A stretch of 64,000 nt of DNA, taken from NCBI GenBank assembly GCA_948474755.1, contig CAOLHI010000351.1, positions 186,001 to 250,000 of the forward strand, in the 5' to 3' direction. Position 1 is the stretch's first letter, and each line of letters opens with the position of its first letter. The notes below the pieces were generated by a model, which saw only the letters and a list, made by a program, of their open reading frames with translations, was not told the origin of the DNA and searched no databases. Origin of the DNA: Ctenosaura bakeri (lineage: Eukaryota; Chordata; Lepidosauria; Squamata; Iguanidae). Of this stretch, positions 36,397 through 48,496 are shown piece by piece. The position numbers and the translations under genes were made by a program.

Positions 36397-37802
36397 ACTT
36401 GCATTAACTATTCCTTAACTGATGCAACCAGATTATGTGTAATTATACCTAGGAGATAGTCAACTAGCTTTGAGAAATCTTCAAGAGATGGAAAGATATT
36501 AACCATTATATGCTTCCTGGGGGCGGGGGGGATTTCAATAACAGGGAGACCTGTTTGGGAAAAACAACACAGTGGTGAGAATTTTTCAGGGGTTTTTTTG
36601 CCAAGTATTAGCATTTCCTCAAATAATTGTTTGGTAGGTTAGGTTTGTTTATTTGTTTATTTGTTTTGAAAATTATTCTGCACAGAAATGCATATTTACA
36701 CTCTTTGTGAGGCACATCTCACACACTTTTTGTTCAATATCCCCTACCCACTGTTTCCAGCTAGCAATATAAAAGGTTACTAGATTTTACACACACACAC
36801 ACACACCACATACATAATAAAGGCAATCTTGCACAAAACACACACACAAATGGCTATCTAGAAAGAGTGTTTTTGCACAAAAACACCACATGATTCTCAC
36901 CCACACCTCCCAAAAAAAACCCCTCTGTATATTTTTGCATAGAATTTCTTAAAAAATTTTGGGATGTGAGAATATTAGCCAAAGACTGTGCAGAAATATT
37001 TGTTCCTCCACAGTGAGCGGAACACTTCAATAGCGGAATCTTTACATCCCTACTTTCTTTTTATATTTCACAAACATATTTAATGTTTCTCAGACCATGA
37101 ATCCCCAAAGTGGTCTTAACCTTCACTTTAAATAATACATGGTATGTTTAACTTTAAAAAAGAATGTGTGAAATTCCTGTGAGATGGCCAGTATTACGTA
37201 AATGTACTTCTGTGTAGCCTTCAGATAGATTTCACTGAGGACGCCCTTCAAATTGATTTTGACTTTCTGTCTTAAATTTTGATTTCTATTCCTGTATATT
37301 TTGTTTTGAAGATGTTCTGATGAGAAACTACTGTGTGCTCAAACTTACTGAATGGTATTTCATTTAATTTTCTTTACGATTAACATTTTTGCTCCATGGC
37401 TTAGATGAAGAACAGTAATCAAGACTAGATCCTCTGCATGGCATTAAAGGCCAATCAGAGTTAGGGAAGCCTTGCAGATGGAAACCACTCAGCTTCACCT
37501 GTTGTGTTATTTTGTAACCCGGATTCCACACAGGAAGTTGTAGCGAACCATGACTGTACTCTAGGCAAAAGTGTTTCCATTTGTGCAGGAAAAGCACCTG
37601 TTCTATGACAATACACCCTATCAGTACAAGGTCCCCACCCCGTGCCTCCCCAAAAGGTGCTCTAGATACTGAGAGAACAAGTTGGAACTTGTGGGATATA
37701 AAATGGAAGGCTGCAATAGTGAAAATCAGGGGCCATGCTGTGCTCAGCAAAGCTTTCTGCTGATATAAAGCTACCATTGGGTACAAACTGTGAACTCCAA
37801 AA
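36397..37802. other. Unassigned sequence with AC run and possible hAT-like end
   Basis: An AC microsatellite lies at 36790-36808. The stretch at about 36660-37052 carries TGTGCAGAAATAT and finishes TTTACATCCCTA, the exact complement of 3059-3070. This could be another copy of the element suspected there. No gene was recognised. The 140-codon minus-strand frame at 37364-37786 has no familiar motif. Confidence 0.4.
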
Positions 37803-38035
37803 CCGAAGAGCCAGAGTGGTGTAGTGGCTTGAGTACTGGACTAGGACTTTGAGAAACCAGGGTATAAATCTCTGGTCAGAGCATGGAAATCCTTTGCATG
37901 ACCTTGAGCAAAGCACATTCTGTTAGCCTAAGAGAACAGGAACAGCAAACTTCTGAAGATATCTTGCCAAGATAACCCTATGATAGGGTTGCCATAAGTT
38001 AGAGTTGCCTTGAAGGGATATGACAACAACAATGG
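37803..38035 (+). mobile_element. Sauria SINE, nearly full length
   Basis: The head GAGCCAGAGTGGTGTAGTGG contains the A box. The B box is degraded (CAGGGTATAAATCTC). The body and the tail TAGGGTTGCCATAAGTTAGA are present, ending with an ACAACAACA repeat. Length of about 230 bp fits the family. Confidence 0.9.
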
Positions 38036-38254
38036 AAGAGGAAAAGAAATGGAAGAAAAAGAAATATCTACTCTCTAATCCTGGGAAATTAAGGTATGGC
38101 CAGACTTTTCTGTATTGTTTAGAAACAAAATGTTGGTGGTGGGGAATCACCCTATTTCTCCATACTTCATAAACACCACAAGTAAGCTTGGTAGGTATAT
38201 TGTTTTCTACCAGTGTAAGTTACATTTGATACACATTCTTAGCCTCCAGTTATT
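38036..38254. other. Unassigned sequence
   Basis: Short purine-rich spacer between a SINE and an L2-type tail. No feature was seen. Confidence 0.5.
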
Positions 38255-38372
38255 TCACTGAGATACAGCCATAGCACTTCCTCTGTCAAGCCTTTCCTTG
38301 TTTCAGGCTATGCTGTGTGATCCATCTTGAGTCCTATGTTGAGAGAAAGGCAAGATATAAATAAAACAAAAT
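38255..38372 (+). mobile_element. L2-type tail
   Basis: CATCTTGAGTCCTATGTTGA is followed by GAAAGGCAAGATATAAATAA, the classic L2 3' ending. Confidence 0.65.
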
Positions 38373-39723
38373 AAGTTCTTTAAGAGAAAGACTTCTCCAG
38401 TTCATTCAGTAGTTAGGACTAGGTCAGGTATCTTCTCTAGCATCTCTACTTCATGTTTCTTCAAAGGTCCAGTAGTCCAACTGCCAAGCGTCCATCCCCA
38501 TTATGCTCACTTTTCTTCAGTGAGCAGAGTGCCCTAGTGGCTGATTTGGGACTTGAAGTGTTAGGCTTGTGTCCCTCAAGGGTTTCTTAAAAACAAAATC
38601 ATTTGCTAAGATGCCCAGGCTAGAACAATCATGTGAGCATTTGACACTTTATTTATATTTATATTCTTGAGTACAATTTTAGAAACAAGTCCTTAAGCTA
38701 ATTTTATTAATCACTTGCCTATATAATGGCATTACTATACTCACGCTCATAAGAAAGGCCACTTACCTAGCATCCATCAATGACTCACAGATATATTTTG
38801 TTATAACCCTAGACTGTATATTTATATCTTTTTTAAAAAAGAAAAGAAACCAGGAGAGAGCCCTAACATGAATATGGAGATGGTGTATTAAAATTCACGA
38901 GGGGCTGTCAACAGAACTGATGCAAACTGTTTGCCAGAAATACACGATGATATTGCAAGCTGGCAAAGATGAAAACAGCTTGGGAAAGCTCTTTATGGTG
39001 CTATTTCATCCTTCCAAATGTTAAACAAGCTGTCTTTTACCAATTCAAAGCAACTTGAAAATGCAGCATCTCTAGACAGCCTTTGCCAAGGTGTTTTGCA
39101 AAACATGAGGGACAGCCCTTCATTCCACTCTTCCCCAACTTGACTCTCGCTGAGATTTTAAATGGCAGCATAAACCCTGCCAAGGTTAAGTTTCCTGTTT
39201 AGGAGATGCATTTTCACTGGAAAAGCATTAAGTGTTCAGTCTAGCACTCATCTAGAAAATTGGCAGGATCTTTGCATAACTCCCTAAAAGAGTATCATAG
39301 AAAGAAGCCAGAATTGTTCTGAAGTATTCATTAATACAAGACTTACAGTTTACTAACACAATACTGTTGAAGACCATTCACATCAATAGAATAAATAAGA
39401 CCAGACCTGGGCATGGGGGATCCACCTGTCTTTTATCACAGACAGTGCCTAGTAAGGAATAAGACTTTTCTGGCTCACCCTGAAAACAACTGAATTGGAA
39501 TCCCAGCAAAAGGTAAGCTCTGTCAACTGGTGGTTCCCAGGTCCAGGGATTAGGTAAACAGTCTCCCCTGGATGAGGTTGTACTCTCTCTGAAGAAGCGT
39601 GGGCATAGTTTGGGAATACTCTTGGATCCATCTCTGCCCCTCAAGACCCAAATGACCTCTATAAGTCAAAATCCTTGAGGCCAGCTTTGATTGGCCTGTG
39701 GACTACAGCCATTCCAAGACAAG
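38373..39723. other. Unassigned, apparently single-copy sequence
   Basis: A 1.3-kb stretch without any repeat I recognise. No exon is recognised. The block at about 38880-39260 has ordinary base composition and no microsatellites, so it would be a reasonable place to look for conserved non-coding sequence. That cannot be judged from one genome. Confidence 0.4.
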
Positions 39724-39923
39724 GGCATTTCCACACCACACTGCTATAGCACTATTATTCCACCTTCAACATCCTGTGGAATCCAAGGGTTTGCAGTTGG
39801 GGGGGAGCATTTAGAATTCTCAGCCAGAGAACTCTTTGGCCTCAGTAAACTACAAACCTCAGAATTCTACAAGGTGTTGAAAGTGGAATAATAGCAGTAT
39901 AACAGTGTAGGGTGGAAATGGCC
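39724..39923. mobile_element. Family C palindromic MITE with 3-bp target duplication
   Basis: The left end GGCATTTCCACACCACACTG and the right end GTGTAGGGTGGAAATGGCC fold back over about 60 bp each. AAG flanks both sides (39721-39723 and 39924-39926). The 200-bp element contains AAACTACAAACCTCAGAATT in its right half. Confidence 0.85.
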
Positions 39924-39974
39924 AAGGATACTCTGAACACAGAAGCTAATGCACTATTAACTATTAGGCTACCA

Positions 39975-40360
39975 CAATGGGACTTTCCTTGAAGAAGGCT
40001 AGGAAGCTGCAGTTAGACTGCTTGTTGGACAGTTTTAAAGAAACATGTTTGACCAGTTTTAAAGGAATTATGCTGGCTGCCAATAGGCTTCTGGTCCAAA
40101 GGGCTTATGATGACATTCAACGGTCTAAAAGGTTTGGGATGTCAATATTTGAAAGAATGCTTCTCTCCATATACACCTGCTTGAAGATTACGCTCTGCAT
40201 CCCATTAGCAGGAAAACATCTGCAAGGATCTGCAAGATGGTGTTTTCTGCAGTGCTCCCTCTTGTGGAACACCTTCCCTTTGATGGTCTGATTGGTGCTA
40301 ATGCTAACTTCTTTCTGGCAGCAGGTTAAAATGTAAGTTTTTTTTATTTTTATTTTTATT
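39975..40360 (+). mobile_element. L2-like LINE fragment, end of ORF2
   Basis: The diverged order CTGGCTGCCAATAGGCTTCT, ATCTCTCCATATACACCTG-like, then TGTGGAACACCTTCCCTTTG follows the end of the L2 protein region. It is followed by AT-rich 3' sequence with TTTTTA repeats. All frames are broken. Confidence 0.55.
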
Positions 40361-43300
40361 TTTAAATGTAATACCAGTAATTAAAGCATGAAGATCATAA
40401 CTTTTATCAAAAACTTTGGTCCCTAACACTTTTCTCTAAATCTATGCAGGTTTTAAGATGTTTTAATCTATTTTAACTGTTATATTATTTAATATGCTTT
40501 ACGCTGCCATTCTCTTATATTCCAAGACAAGAGAGATTTTATTTGCCTGGGCATTTTCAAATAACTCTGCTGTTCTCTATGGGGCAGTAATGCTGCTTCT
40601 CAGTTTGAGCTTTTTATTTCAATTATTATTGCTTTTGGAATGGGACTACTTTTGTATGTAGTCCTTGGGTTCCTTTTGATGAAGAGTAGCTCAGAGAGCT
40701 ACTTTTTCAGTTAAGTAAATAAGCAAACCAATGAGCCGAATTGTATGCTTTTCAGTTATACCAGGTGGCCACTACGAGAGGAAGAAAATATTCTGTTGAC
40801 CCTATAAAATAATTATATATTCACCTTTTATACCCTTCACTTTAACATAAAGGATATCCCATGGCTCAACTTATTTCCATTCTTAATTCCAATGTAGCTA
40901 GCTAGCTAGCCATCCCACTAACTCTACAAGAATAACCCATGCACTCACATATCCATGTAGATACATTCCTTTGAGATACCTTCAGTACTTCAGTTGGCAT
41001 CCTGTTGGCATCCTGACATATACTACGCTACTGTAACTGAGGTGTAACCTTGCAGAAGGAAATATCCATTACGAATCTCTGGAGCCAGAGGCTGTTTTTT
41101 TCTTCTCTCCATACTCAATAGCAGCTGGAACAAGCATGATTGCACCCCCTCAACCAATCAGTGGCAGGGGGAAAGAACTTCATCTTGCCACCCCTTAACT
41201 GTTGTTGTGCAGCAAAGGGAAGTGACTAGATAAAGAGAGCAGCCTCTGTGGCTTCTCATAAGTACATTGGCAGAAATGGCCTGCCAGCATGATGCAAAAT
41301 ATCAGCCTTTGTTTACAACTGTTCAGGTGCCAATGTCACAGAATGCCTACATTTTAGGATTTGTCCTTTGTTGATTCCTCAATAAAATGTGACTCTGGGA
41401 GACTAAAATGTCCCATCCTTGTGCAAATGGGTTAAAGATCTTTTGTGACTTTTGTTACTTTTTTAACATGACCATTACCAAAAATGCATTTCCATTTCAG
41501 CTCAGCTGGACTTCAGATGCCATCTTTTTCTCCCTTTCTTTTTTGACAGAATTTCATCCTGTCTTTAAATAGTCTCCATTTCTGTTCTCCAAATTTAAAT
41601 CTTTTCTTCCAACAGCAATATTTTATCATCACACTGAGATCCTACAATAGAGTTTATCTTTTCCTGTGGTACCAAGCTCAATGTTTCTTAAATAGAGTAA
41701 CAGCCTCTAGATGGGTAATATTACAGCCTCTCCCCCTTCGAATAATATCAATATAATCATATTAAGAAAGCATGTTTTTAATTTGTAAAATGATTACTGT
41801 ACAATTATGATATAGATGAATTTGATTGTCTTTTTTTTAATAAAAATTAAATAAAAAAATAAAAAAAATAAAAATAAATTGTGATCTTGAATTTACATTG
41901 TGATTCAATCTTCTGTTCAGCTTTGTCTTCCTTGTTTCAATGTTATGTGCCCTTTTGAAGCTTTGGATGCTCAGAGCACTAAGATTCTTCTCTGCTTCTT
42001 GACTTTACACTGACCTGTCTACCCAAGTGAGTGTTTTCTGCAGCCATGCTGATTAGCTGATTGACAGATATTCAGTTCAGCACACGGAGTTCTTGTTACA
42101 TGTTTCAGCAAGTTAGTGATTGTAAACCCTGTGATTTCTGGATTAAGGAAGTGAGGGATGATAAAGCTGGAAACATTGTGGGGAACCCCAATTGTGGGGA
42201 AAATGTTCACATTATCTATGTGGGAAGTGGCCACAAGAGGCAGGGAAGGAGGGGGACTAAATCCCCAATACTTATGCCTGTCAAAAGAAACACATGCTTC
42301 TGGTGTTCATCATTACACCAAGAAACTTTGCTCAAACCTGCCTCAATGAATTAGCGCGGGTGCACCAGTCTTGTGGGAACTGGCCTGGAAATGGCCCATG
42401 TGAGTGAAGGAAAACACTGCTATAAAAGAGGAAATGTCATGAGTGTTTGGGTTGGATACAGAAGAACTTACACACCCTCTACTCCCAATGTGAAATCAAA
42501 AAAAATCGATATAAGATCCATTAGTGTTTTTTTTTAAGGAATTAAAATGTGACTAACTTCTTCTGAATTCCAGTCTGTGTCTGAGATAGGGGGAAGGAGA
42601 GGTGGTGGATATTCTGTGTGTGATCAGGATACAAGACACGGTCATGCAGATAGGTAATGTAAGTGTTTCAAATATGTCAAATATATCAGAAGTTCTTTTT
42701 TCTTTTCAATTTTTGCTGTGCATTTTGATTCCTCACAGTTTCTGCATCTTGATGATGATCTGTTTTGTTTAGCTTTATTTTGTTTTGTTTTGTTTTGTTT
42801 TTTTGGTTCATGGGCTATGAGAGTTTCTTTCATTGAATCAGCTCCATCTCTGCAGTGAAAGGCCTGCTAGGGAAATGGCTTCTTCCTTTTAAAAAATTTT
42901 TACCATCCACTAATGGACTGTCAATTGTCCTATTCTCTTCTACCTGCAGGATTTACCATTTCTTCCCCCTCCTAAAGAATTTCTGGGAAATACTAAGGTG
43001 ATACGTATTTTATTTTATTTGGAAATGGTATCCTGTCAGTATAAACATACCCTTACTGCATCTGGCCTGCAAACAATAAAATACACACTAGAGCATAGAT
43101 AAGATCTATTAAGTTACTGTAAAACAAAGCTGACTTCAACAGAGTATTGTTACCTCAAACTTTGAGAATATATTGTAAACAAGTTTCAACCTCAAAAGCC
43201 ATCACCAATAAAAACAATCTCACTGGGTTAATCCAATTGTTCATCTCTCCCATTATCCTCCCATAGCAGATGCTACAGCAGAAGCAGACAGGAACAATGG

Positions 43301-44446
43301 GTACCAATTAAGAGCTGTGTTCCCACTTTTTCACTCCCAGCTTTCATTATATTGTTTAATAACATTTAGGAACATCTTGAACAGGCAAATCTGTGCCATA
43401 TACTTCTTGTCTAATAGCTGCTGATCCTCCCTTCCTTCATTAAAAGACTGCTCAGTCACAATTAAAATTCCTGGCACTGTGTAATAAAGCCCGTAGTCTA
43501 AAATATGCTGTCCAGTGCTGTAGAATTCAAAATCAGTTCATTGAGTATTTACTTAGTATTACTCCAGAGAGACCTGACATAAAAGACAAGCAAAAGTTTT
43601 ATGTGATCCCTTTAACTGTGTCAAGTAGAAAAGCATCACTTTTTTAGTGATCTTGAGAGGATTTTTCTTTTAAGTGTGGTAAAATTACTTTCTAAAAGTT
43701 CTTAACCTGCTTTGACAATTTTGGGATAGTGGTATTTACTGAAAGCTATATGGTAGTTAACTTGCTGACCTGAGCTTTATGAGATATCTCTCAAGTCATG
43801 AATGGAAACTGTATTTATTTCCTTCCTTCCTTATTGCATATTCAAAAGATGAGCAAGTTGTCTGTTCTTCTGGCAATCTTGCGAGCACATTGATTCTTCC
43901 TCAGCAATTCAATCCCAGATGAATTCAAAGCTGGTATTTTGTATTTAACAGAATGCAATATTAGAACCTCTCAACAAAAATAGAATAGTTATACAAATGC
44001 CAGTACTGCAATTATTCTCTGTTGTGGAGGTACAACTGTAAGGATTCTGTAGGATGACAGAAATAATCCAATACTTGTCTGCTTCAATTCATCTATCTTC
44101 TAATAACTCATCAGTCTTTGCTTACCCATGCTATGAGTTAGGTAAATTTGTCAACCAACCAAAATAATATTGACCCAGTCAGACTTCCATCGTCACAGCC
44201 AATTGCAGAAAAGGAAGATGAGAAGTTGGGGGGGGGAATCCATCAGGCTTGTTGCTACCACAAGGTATGCCTGCAACTAATGGGATGTCATGTGTGGTCT
44301 CACATTTTACCAGAGTATGAACAAGTATGCTAACAAGTATAACAAAAGTATTTCCACTATGCTATCATGTGGTGATAAGGGAGGTTGTTGACAGCAGATG
44401 CCATAGTTCAGACTCCCCCTGTATGTTCTGGGTTCCTAGAACAAAA
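40361..44446. other. Long unassigned AT-rich stretch
   Basis: About 4 kb without a recognised gene. Simple tracts include AGCTAGCTAGCTAGC (40895-40910), an A/T-rich AAATA tract (41826-41880) and a TTTTG run (about 42776-42802). Open frames reach about 97 codons (42061-42354) and show no protein family. There may be old L2-type tail sequence up to about 40720. Confidence 0.45.
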
Positions 44447-44579
44447 GGCTTTTCCACACTACACTGTATAGCACTATTATTCCACTTTCAACATCCTGTG
44501 GAATTCTGGGGTTTGTAGTTTCCTGAGGTCAAAGAGCTCTCTGGTTGAGAATTCTAAATGCCCCCCAACTGCAAATTCC
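44447..44579. mobile_element. Family C palindromic MITE, truncated
   Basis: The left arm GGCTTTTCCACACTACACTG and the central part (TTCAACATCCTGTGGAATTC) are present, but the right arm is missing. Sequence passes into a CR1 element at about 44580. Confidence 0.75.
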
Positions 44580-46012
44580 ACCACTCCCCAAGGCAATGAA
44601 TTCTATCACTGAATAGCTCTTATCATAAAGAATTTCTTCCTAATATTTAGGTGGAATTTAATGTTTAATGCTTAAATGCTGCTAAATGATATCCTTTCAG
44701 ATATTTAAACATGGCTGTTATGTCACCTCTCAATCCTTCTCTTCTCTTCTTCTCTTCTGTAAGCCAAACATACTTGGCTCCTGCAGAGTTGGACATCCAG
44801 ATCTTTAATCATCGTGCTACTTTTCAACAGATTCCTGCATATCAGTATCTTTGTCTATACTACGGTATGCAGAAATGTACAAAGTACTCCACAAGAGGTT
44901 TGATCAAGAATAAAATAGTACTAATATAATGCTATTACATTCTTCCATCTAGGCATTATATTCCTGTTGATGCTGCCTAGAATTACATTAACATTTTTAG
45001 CTACTGCATCATACCACTGGCTCATGTTTAGCTTATAGGGTTCTAAAACCCCTAGATTATTTTCACATGTACTCTTGTGAAGCTAGGTGACAACCAGCCT
45101 ATGTTCATACATTTTCCAGCTGGTATTTAATACTTTATCTCTGGCCATTTGCACACGGGGCTTCTGTAATGGTGCAGAGTGACCTCTCACGGAGGTCTTC
45201 TACACCCTAGAGTGGACTGGTGTGGACTACTTTTTGTAGTTCCACACCAGAATCCACTCAGGAGTGGCCGGAACTAGCCGCACTGCGTGTTTTTTAAAAA
45301 CCACTTTTCTGAGGTTTTTAAAAAGCACGGAGCGCACAGCCTCGTGCTGCTCTGTCGCCCGGCTCCGATGTGGATTTGCAGGCGCGCGCAAGTGCGTGCC
45401 TGTGGACCTGCCAGGGGCGGGCTTTCGGCTGGCGAGCTTCTTCAGTTGGTGGAGAGCCTCCACCAACCGGAAGCTGCCATTTGGGACGCCGAAGAGCTGT
45501 GGAGCAACGAACTCGCGCTGCTGCTCTTCCCGATGGACTTGCCCAGACAAAGGAAAAATCCAGTGAGCTCCATTTACGGTCGTTTCCCTCCCCTCCCTGA
45601 CATCTGGAAAGGACCTCTGTCCCTGAGACCACTTTGATTCTTGATTCTGTCCTGTCAGCAAATTAATTATTCTTCTAATTTGCTGTTATCTGCTCTCTGC
45701 GTGCTCTCTGTTCCTTCATCTATATCATTTATAAAGCTGTTGAACAGCACTCAAGGCATCCCATTACTTACTTCTCCCCTAGATGAAGGAAAGTCCACTC
45801 TTTGGGTTTATTCCATGAACCAGTTATAAATCCATCCAACAGTAGCATTTTCTAGCCCACATTTTGCCTTGTCTGCCAAAAGACAATGAGAGACCTTGTC
45901 AAAAACCTTATTGAAATCAAGATATACTATACCCACAGCATTCTTCAATCTAGCAGGTTTTAACTGTATCAGAAAAGAGATAAGAATAATCTGAGAAGAA
46001 TTGTTTTTGAGA
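44580..46012 (-). mobile_element. CR1-type LINE, reverse transcriptase through 3' region, interrupted
   Basis: The element points left. Near its left end the reverse complement of the CR1 3' region is visible (GAATAGCTCTTATCATAAAG, TCAATCCTTCTCTTCTCTTC). On the minus strand, 45931-45866 translates as IVYLDFNKVFDKVSHCLLAD, which holds reverse transcriptase motif A with its catalytic aspartate. Later frames are broken by stops. A family A transposon at 45143-45615 splits it. The 5' end, including any endonuclease domain, is missing. It is inactive. Confidence 0.85.
45143..45615 (-). mobile_element. Family A GC-rich transposon, copy 3, with 3-bp target duplication
   Basis: Ends are GGCCATTTGCACACGGGG and CTGGAAAGGACC, flanked by TCT on both sides (45140-45142 and 45616-45618). 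The order is the reverse of copy 1: the ACCTCTCACGGAGGTC palindrome comes first, then the hairpin (about 45289-45329), then the CpG-rich block with GAAGCTGCCATTTGGG. Four overlapping open frames on both strands reflect GC richness, not coding. It lies inside a CR1 copy and so inserted after it. Confidence 0.85.
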
Positions 46013-46279
46013 AACCATGCAGCAGCTATTTCATAAGTTGATGCATTTTTTCACTATAGTGCAGTTTGTGGGAGGAAAAAACAGTCTTGCAAATGCACAC
46101 ATCCTGAGATCAATCAAGAAATCTTGCCATCTCACAAATGAGGAGGAAAAAATTTGGCATGCCTTGTTCTCACAAGTGAGGATTTACATGTCTACTGTGA
46201 TGCTATCCTTTCTGGAAATTATTTTTTTTAGAACTGGGCCTGTTCATTTTGAGAATTTATTTAAGAGTAGGTATACCAA
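46013..46279. other. Unassigned sequence
   Basis: No feature was recognised. The 91-codon frame at 46017-46292 is not protein-like. Confidence 0.5.
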
Positions 46280-46492
46280 CATGATACAGTAGTATCAATC
46301 CTGGAGACCAGGGTTCACTTCCCTGTTCAGCCATGGAAACCTACTGGGTGTTCTTGGGTGTGGCACACACTCTCAGCCTCAGAAAGCCCCATGTTAGTTT
46401 TGCTTTAGAGTTGCCATAAGTCAGAAGTGACTTGAAGGCACATAATGACAATGAGAGCAGCAGCAGCAGCAACAACAACAACAACAACAACA
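46280..46492 (+). mobile_element. Sauria SINE with (AAC)n tail
   Basis: It retains the B-box region (GGAGACCAGGGTTCACTTCC), the body (AAACCTACTGGGTGTTCTTG) and the tail GTTGCCATAAGTCAGAAGTG, ending in AGC then AAC repeats (about 46455-46492). The front of the tRNA head is lost. Confidence 0.9.
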
Positions 46493-46599
46493 GGCATATT
46501 GAACACTGTTAAATACATATTTTTGCACCACATTTTCTATCCCAAGACTGTTGAGCCAAAAGTATATACTGGGAACAATATCCTATTATTAAGATATGG

Positions 46600-46857
46600 G
46601 AGAGGTTGGGTTCCTGAGGGAAAACATTGTCCTCCTCCTTGCTCCTAGGCCTCATCTCCATAGCAATGGGCCTATTCCAGTACCTGAAACTTTTCCCCAT
46701 ATTACCCAGTCCAATCTGTATTCAGATTTGTTAACATACAGAGATTGGGTTTCTGAGGGAATACACTGTCCTCCTTCGTGCTGCTAGGTCTTGTCTCCAT
46801 TGCAACCAGCCTATTCCAGTGTGTGTAACTTTTCCCCATAGTCCCCAATCCAATCTG
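46600..46857. repeat. 139-bp tandem duplication
   Basis: Two diverged units, starting at about 46600 and 46739, share TGAGGGAAnACAnTGTCCTC, GTCTCCAT, CCTATTCCAGT and AACTTTTCCCCATA in the same order. The 20-mer TAGGCCTCATCTCCATAGCA in the first unit recurs exactly at 50680-50699, on the far side of the L1 insertion. Confidence 0.85.
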
Positions 46858-46961
46858 GCAACATTGAGGTACTGACTTTTGATATATATTTTTCTTTCTG
46901 TTGTCTTGTGCAATGGCTTTACATTTTCCTGGAAGAATTTTTTGTTTTGAATTTCAGCTTT

Positions 46962-46973
46962 AAGATTCCTCAC
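46962..46973. repeat. L1 target-site duplication, left copy
   Basis: AAGATTCCTCAC is repeated exactly at 50550-50561, right after the L1 A-rich tail. The pair marks the insertion boundaries. Confidence 0.92.
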
Positions 46974-47007
46974 ATATGGAAAGAGACATAACAAATATTT
47001 AAAGGAT

Positions 47008-47455
47008 ATGAAATTATGGAAAATATCGGACCAAGCTCAGAAACAATTAAATGAACCTATTACATGTAAGGAATTGGAAGAAGTCATCAAAGATTTGAAA
47101 GCAGACAAAGCTCCAGGACCGGATGGATTTACAGCATTATATTATAAGAGACTTTCAAAAGAATTAATAAGACCATTACAAGCTACAATAGCAAAGTTAG
47201 TGGAAGAGGGAAAACCAGAAACATGGGGAGCATCAAATATAGTAGTGATACCCAAAGAAGGAAAAGTTAAAAAAGAGAAGAAGAATTACAGACCAGTTTC
47301 TTATTGAATGTGGATTGTAAAATCTTTGCAACAGTGCTGGCAAGATGATTAAAAAGGGTATTGCAAGAAAAAATTCAAGAAGAGCAGGCTGAGTTTATAC
47401 CAGGCAGAAATATGAAAGACAATGTGAGATGCAATAGAATATTATGGCCCTTTCC
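47008..47455 (+). pseudogene. L1 ORF2 fragment, start of reverse transcriptase
   Basis: The translation contains KELEEVIKDLKADKAPGPDG, GFTALYYKRL and an NYRPVSY motif. These are the early reverse transcriptase blocks of L1 ORF2 proteins (compare the family pattern APGPDGF). After PVSY the frame ends in a TGA at 47305-47307, where the family continues. Another frame resumes toward PGRNMKDNVRCNRIL just before the nested transposon at 47456. It once served reverse transcription of its own RNA at nicked DNA. Here it is a pseudogene. Confidence 0.9.
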
Positions 47456-47911
47456 ACACACGAGCGGAGAAACGGGGTAAGCCACGCTAAAATGGAGCTT
47501 ACTTCAGTCCGTCGCCACGTGGATCAGCACGTTTCACTGCTCCACACTCGTCGGCGTCCCACGGCGTCTGGCAGTGCCCAAAATGGTGGCTGATGACTGG
47601 CAGAGGCTCTCCACCAACTGGAGAACCTCGCCAGCTGGAAATCCCACCCCCGGCAGATCTGCAGGCATGCTCTTGCACGTGCCTGCAAATCCACACCGGG
47701 CGCTGCGACATGGCTGCATGTCCCGTGCCTTTTAAAAACCACATAAAAAGTGGTTTTTAAAAAGCACGCGGCACTGCCACTTCTGGGCACCCTAGTGTGG
47801 ATTGCGGTGTGGAATTACTCTAAAGTAATCCACCCCAATCCACTTTATTGTGTAGACGACCTCCCACGGAGGTCACGCTACCACGTGTTATTTCCCTGTG
47901 TGGAAAGGGCC
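47456..47911 (+). mobile_element. Family A GC-rich transposon, copy 4, inside the L1
   Basis: Ends are GGCCCTTTCCACACACGAGC and CTGTGTGGAAAGGGCC. Flanking triplets TAT and TAA give only an imperfect duplication. The interior shows the hairpin with arms CTTTTAAAAACCAC and GTGGTTTTTAAAAAG (about 47727-47766), the subterminal palindrome CCTCCCACGGAGG, and CCCAAAATGGTGGC. It splits the L1 reverse transcriptase frame just before motif A. It is inverted relative to the copy 1.8 kb to the left. Confidence 0.9.
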
Positions 47912-48496
47912 TAAGACAAAAGTCCAGGGAAAAAATCAGCAATTATTTTCTTGGATGCAGAGAAAGCATTTGATAATATATCATGGGAATTTTTACAATA
48001 GATATTAAGAGAAAGCAATTTTGGAGATGTGTTTTGTAAATGGATTGAAAAGATATACCAAGACCAATCGGCAAGACTGGTGATTAACAGAGACAGAACA
48101 GGAAAATTTGATATAACAAAAGGAGTAAGACAAGGATGTCCGTTATCACCATTATTATTTATTGTGACTTTGGATGTTCTGATTATGAAGATAAAAGAGG
48201 AACAGGAGATAAAAAGCCTGAAGATAAAGAGAAAAGAAATAAAATTGAGAGCTTTCACAGAAGACATAATTATTGTTTTGGAAGAACCAAGAGAATCAAT
48301 GCAGAAATTGCAAGAGTGCCTTACAGAATTTGGAAAGATAGCTAGATATAGAATAAATAAAGAGAAGACAATGATGCTGACTATGAATATGTTGAAAAAG
48401 GGACAAACTGAATTAGAGGAAATATCAGGTTTCCAATCCTCTATGATAAAATACTTAGGAATTCATGTAACAAAGAAGAATCAAGAATTGTTCTGA
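47912..48496 (+). pseudogene. L1 ORF2 fragment, central reverse transcriptase
   Basis: After the nested insertion, the L1 frame resumes as KKSAIIFLDAEKAFDNISW (motif A) and meets a TAG at 47999-48001. It continues in another phase as SARLVINRDRTGKFDITKGV with the RQGCPLSPLLF motif. The catalytic block normally reading FADD is FTED here, so one aspartate-containing position is altered. RINKEKTMML and IKYLGIHVT match later L1 blocks. The frame ends in TGA at 48494-48496. It cannot make an active enzyme. Confidence 0.92.

Noticed and set aside
45227..45661. Overlapping 100-144-codon frames on both strands
   Set aside because: They lie in a family A transposon. GC-rich DNA has few stops, and the frames are not kept in the other copies.
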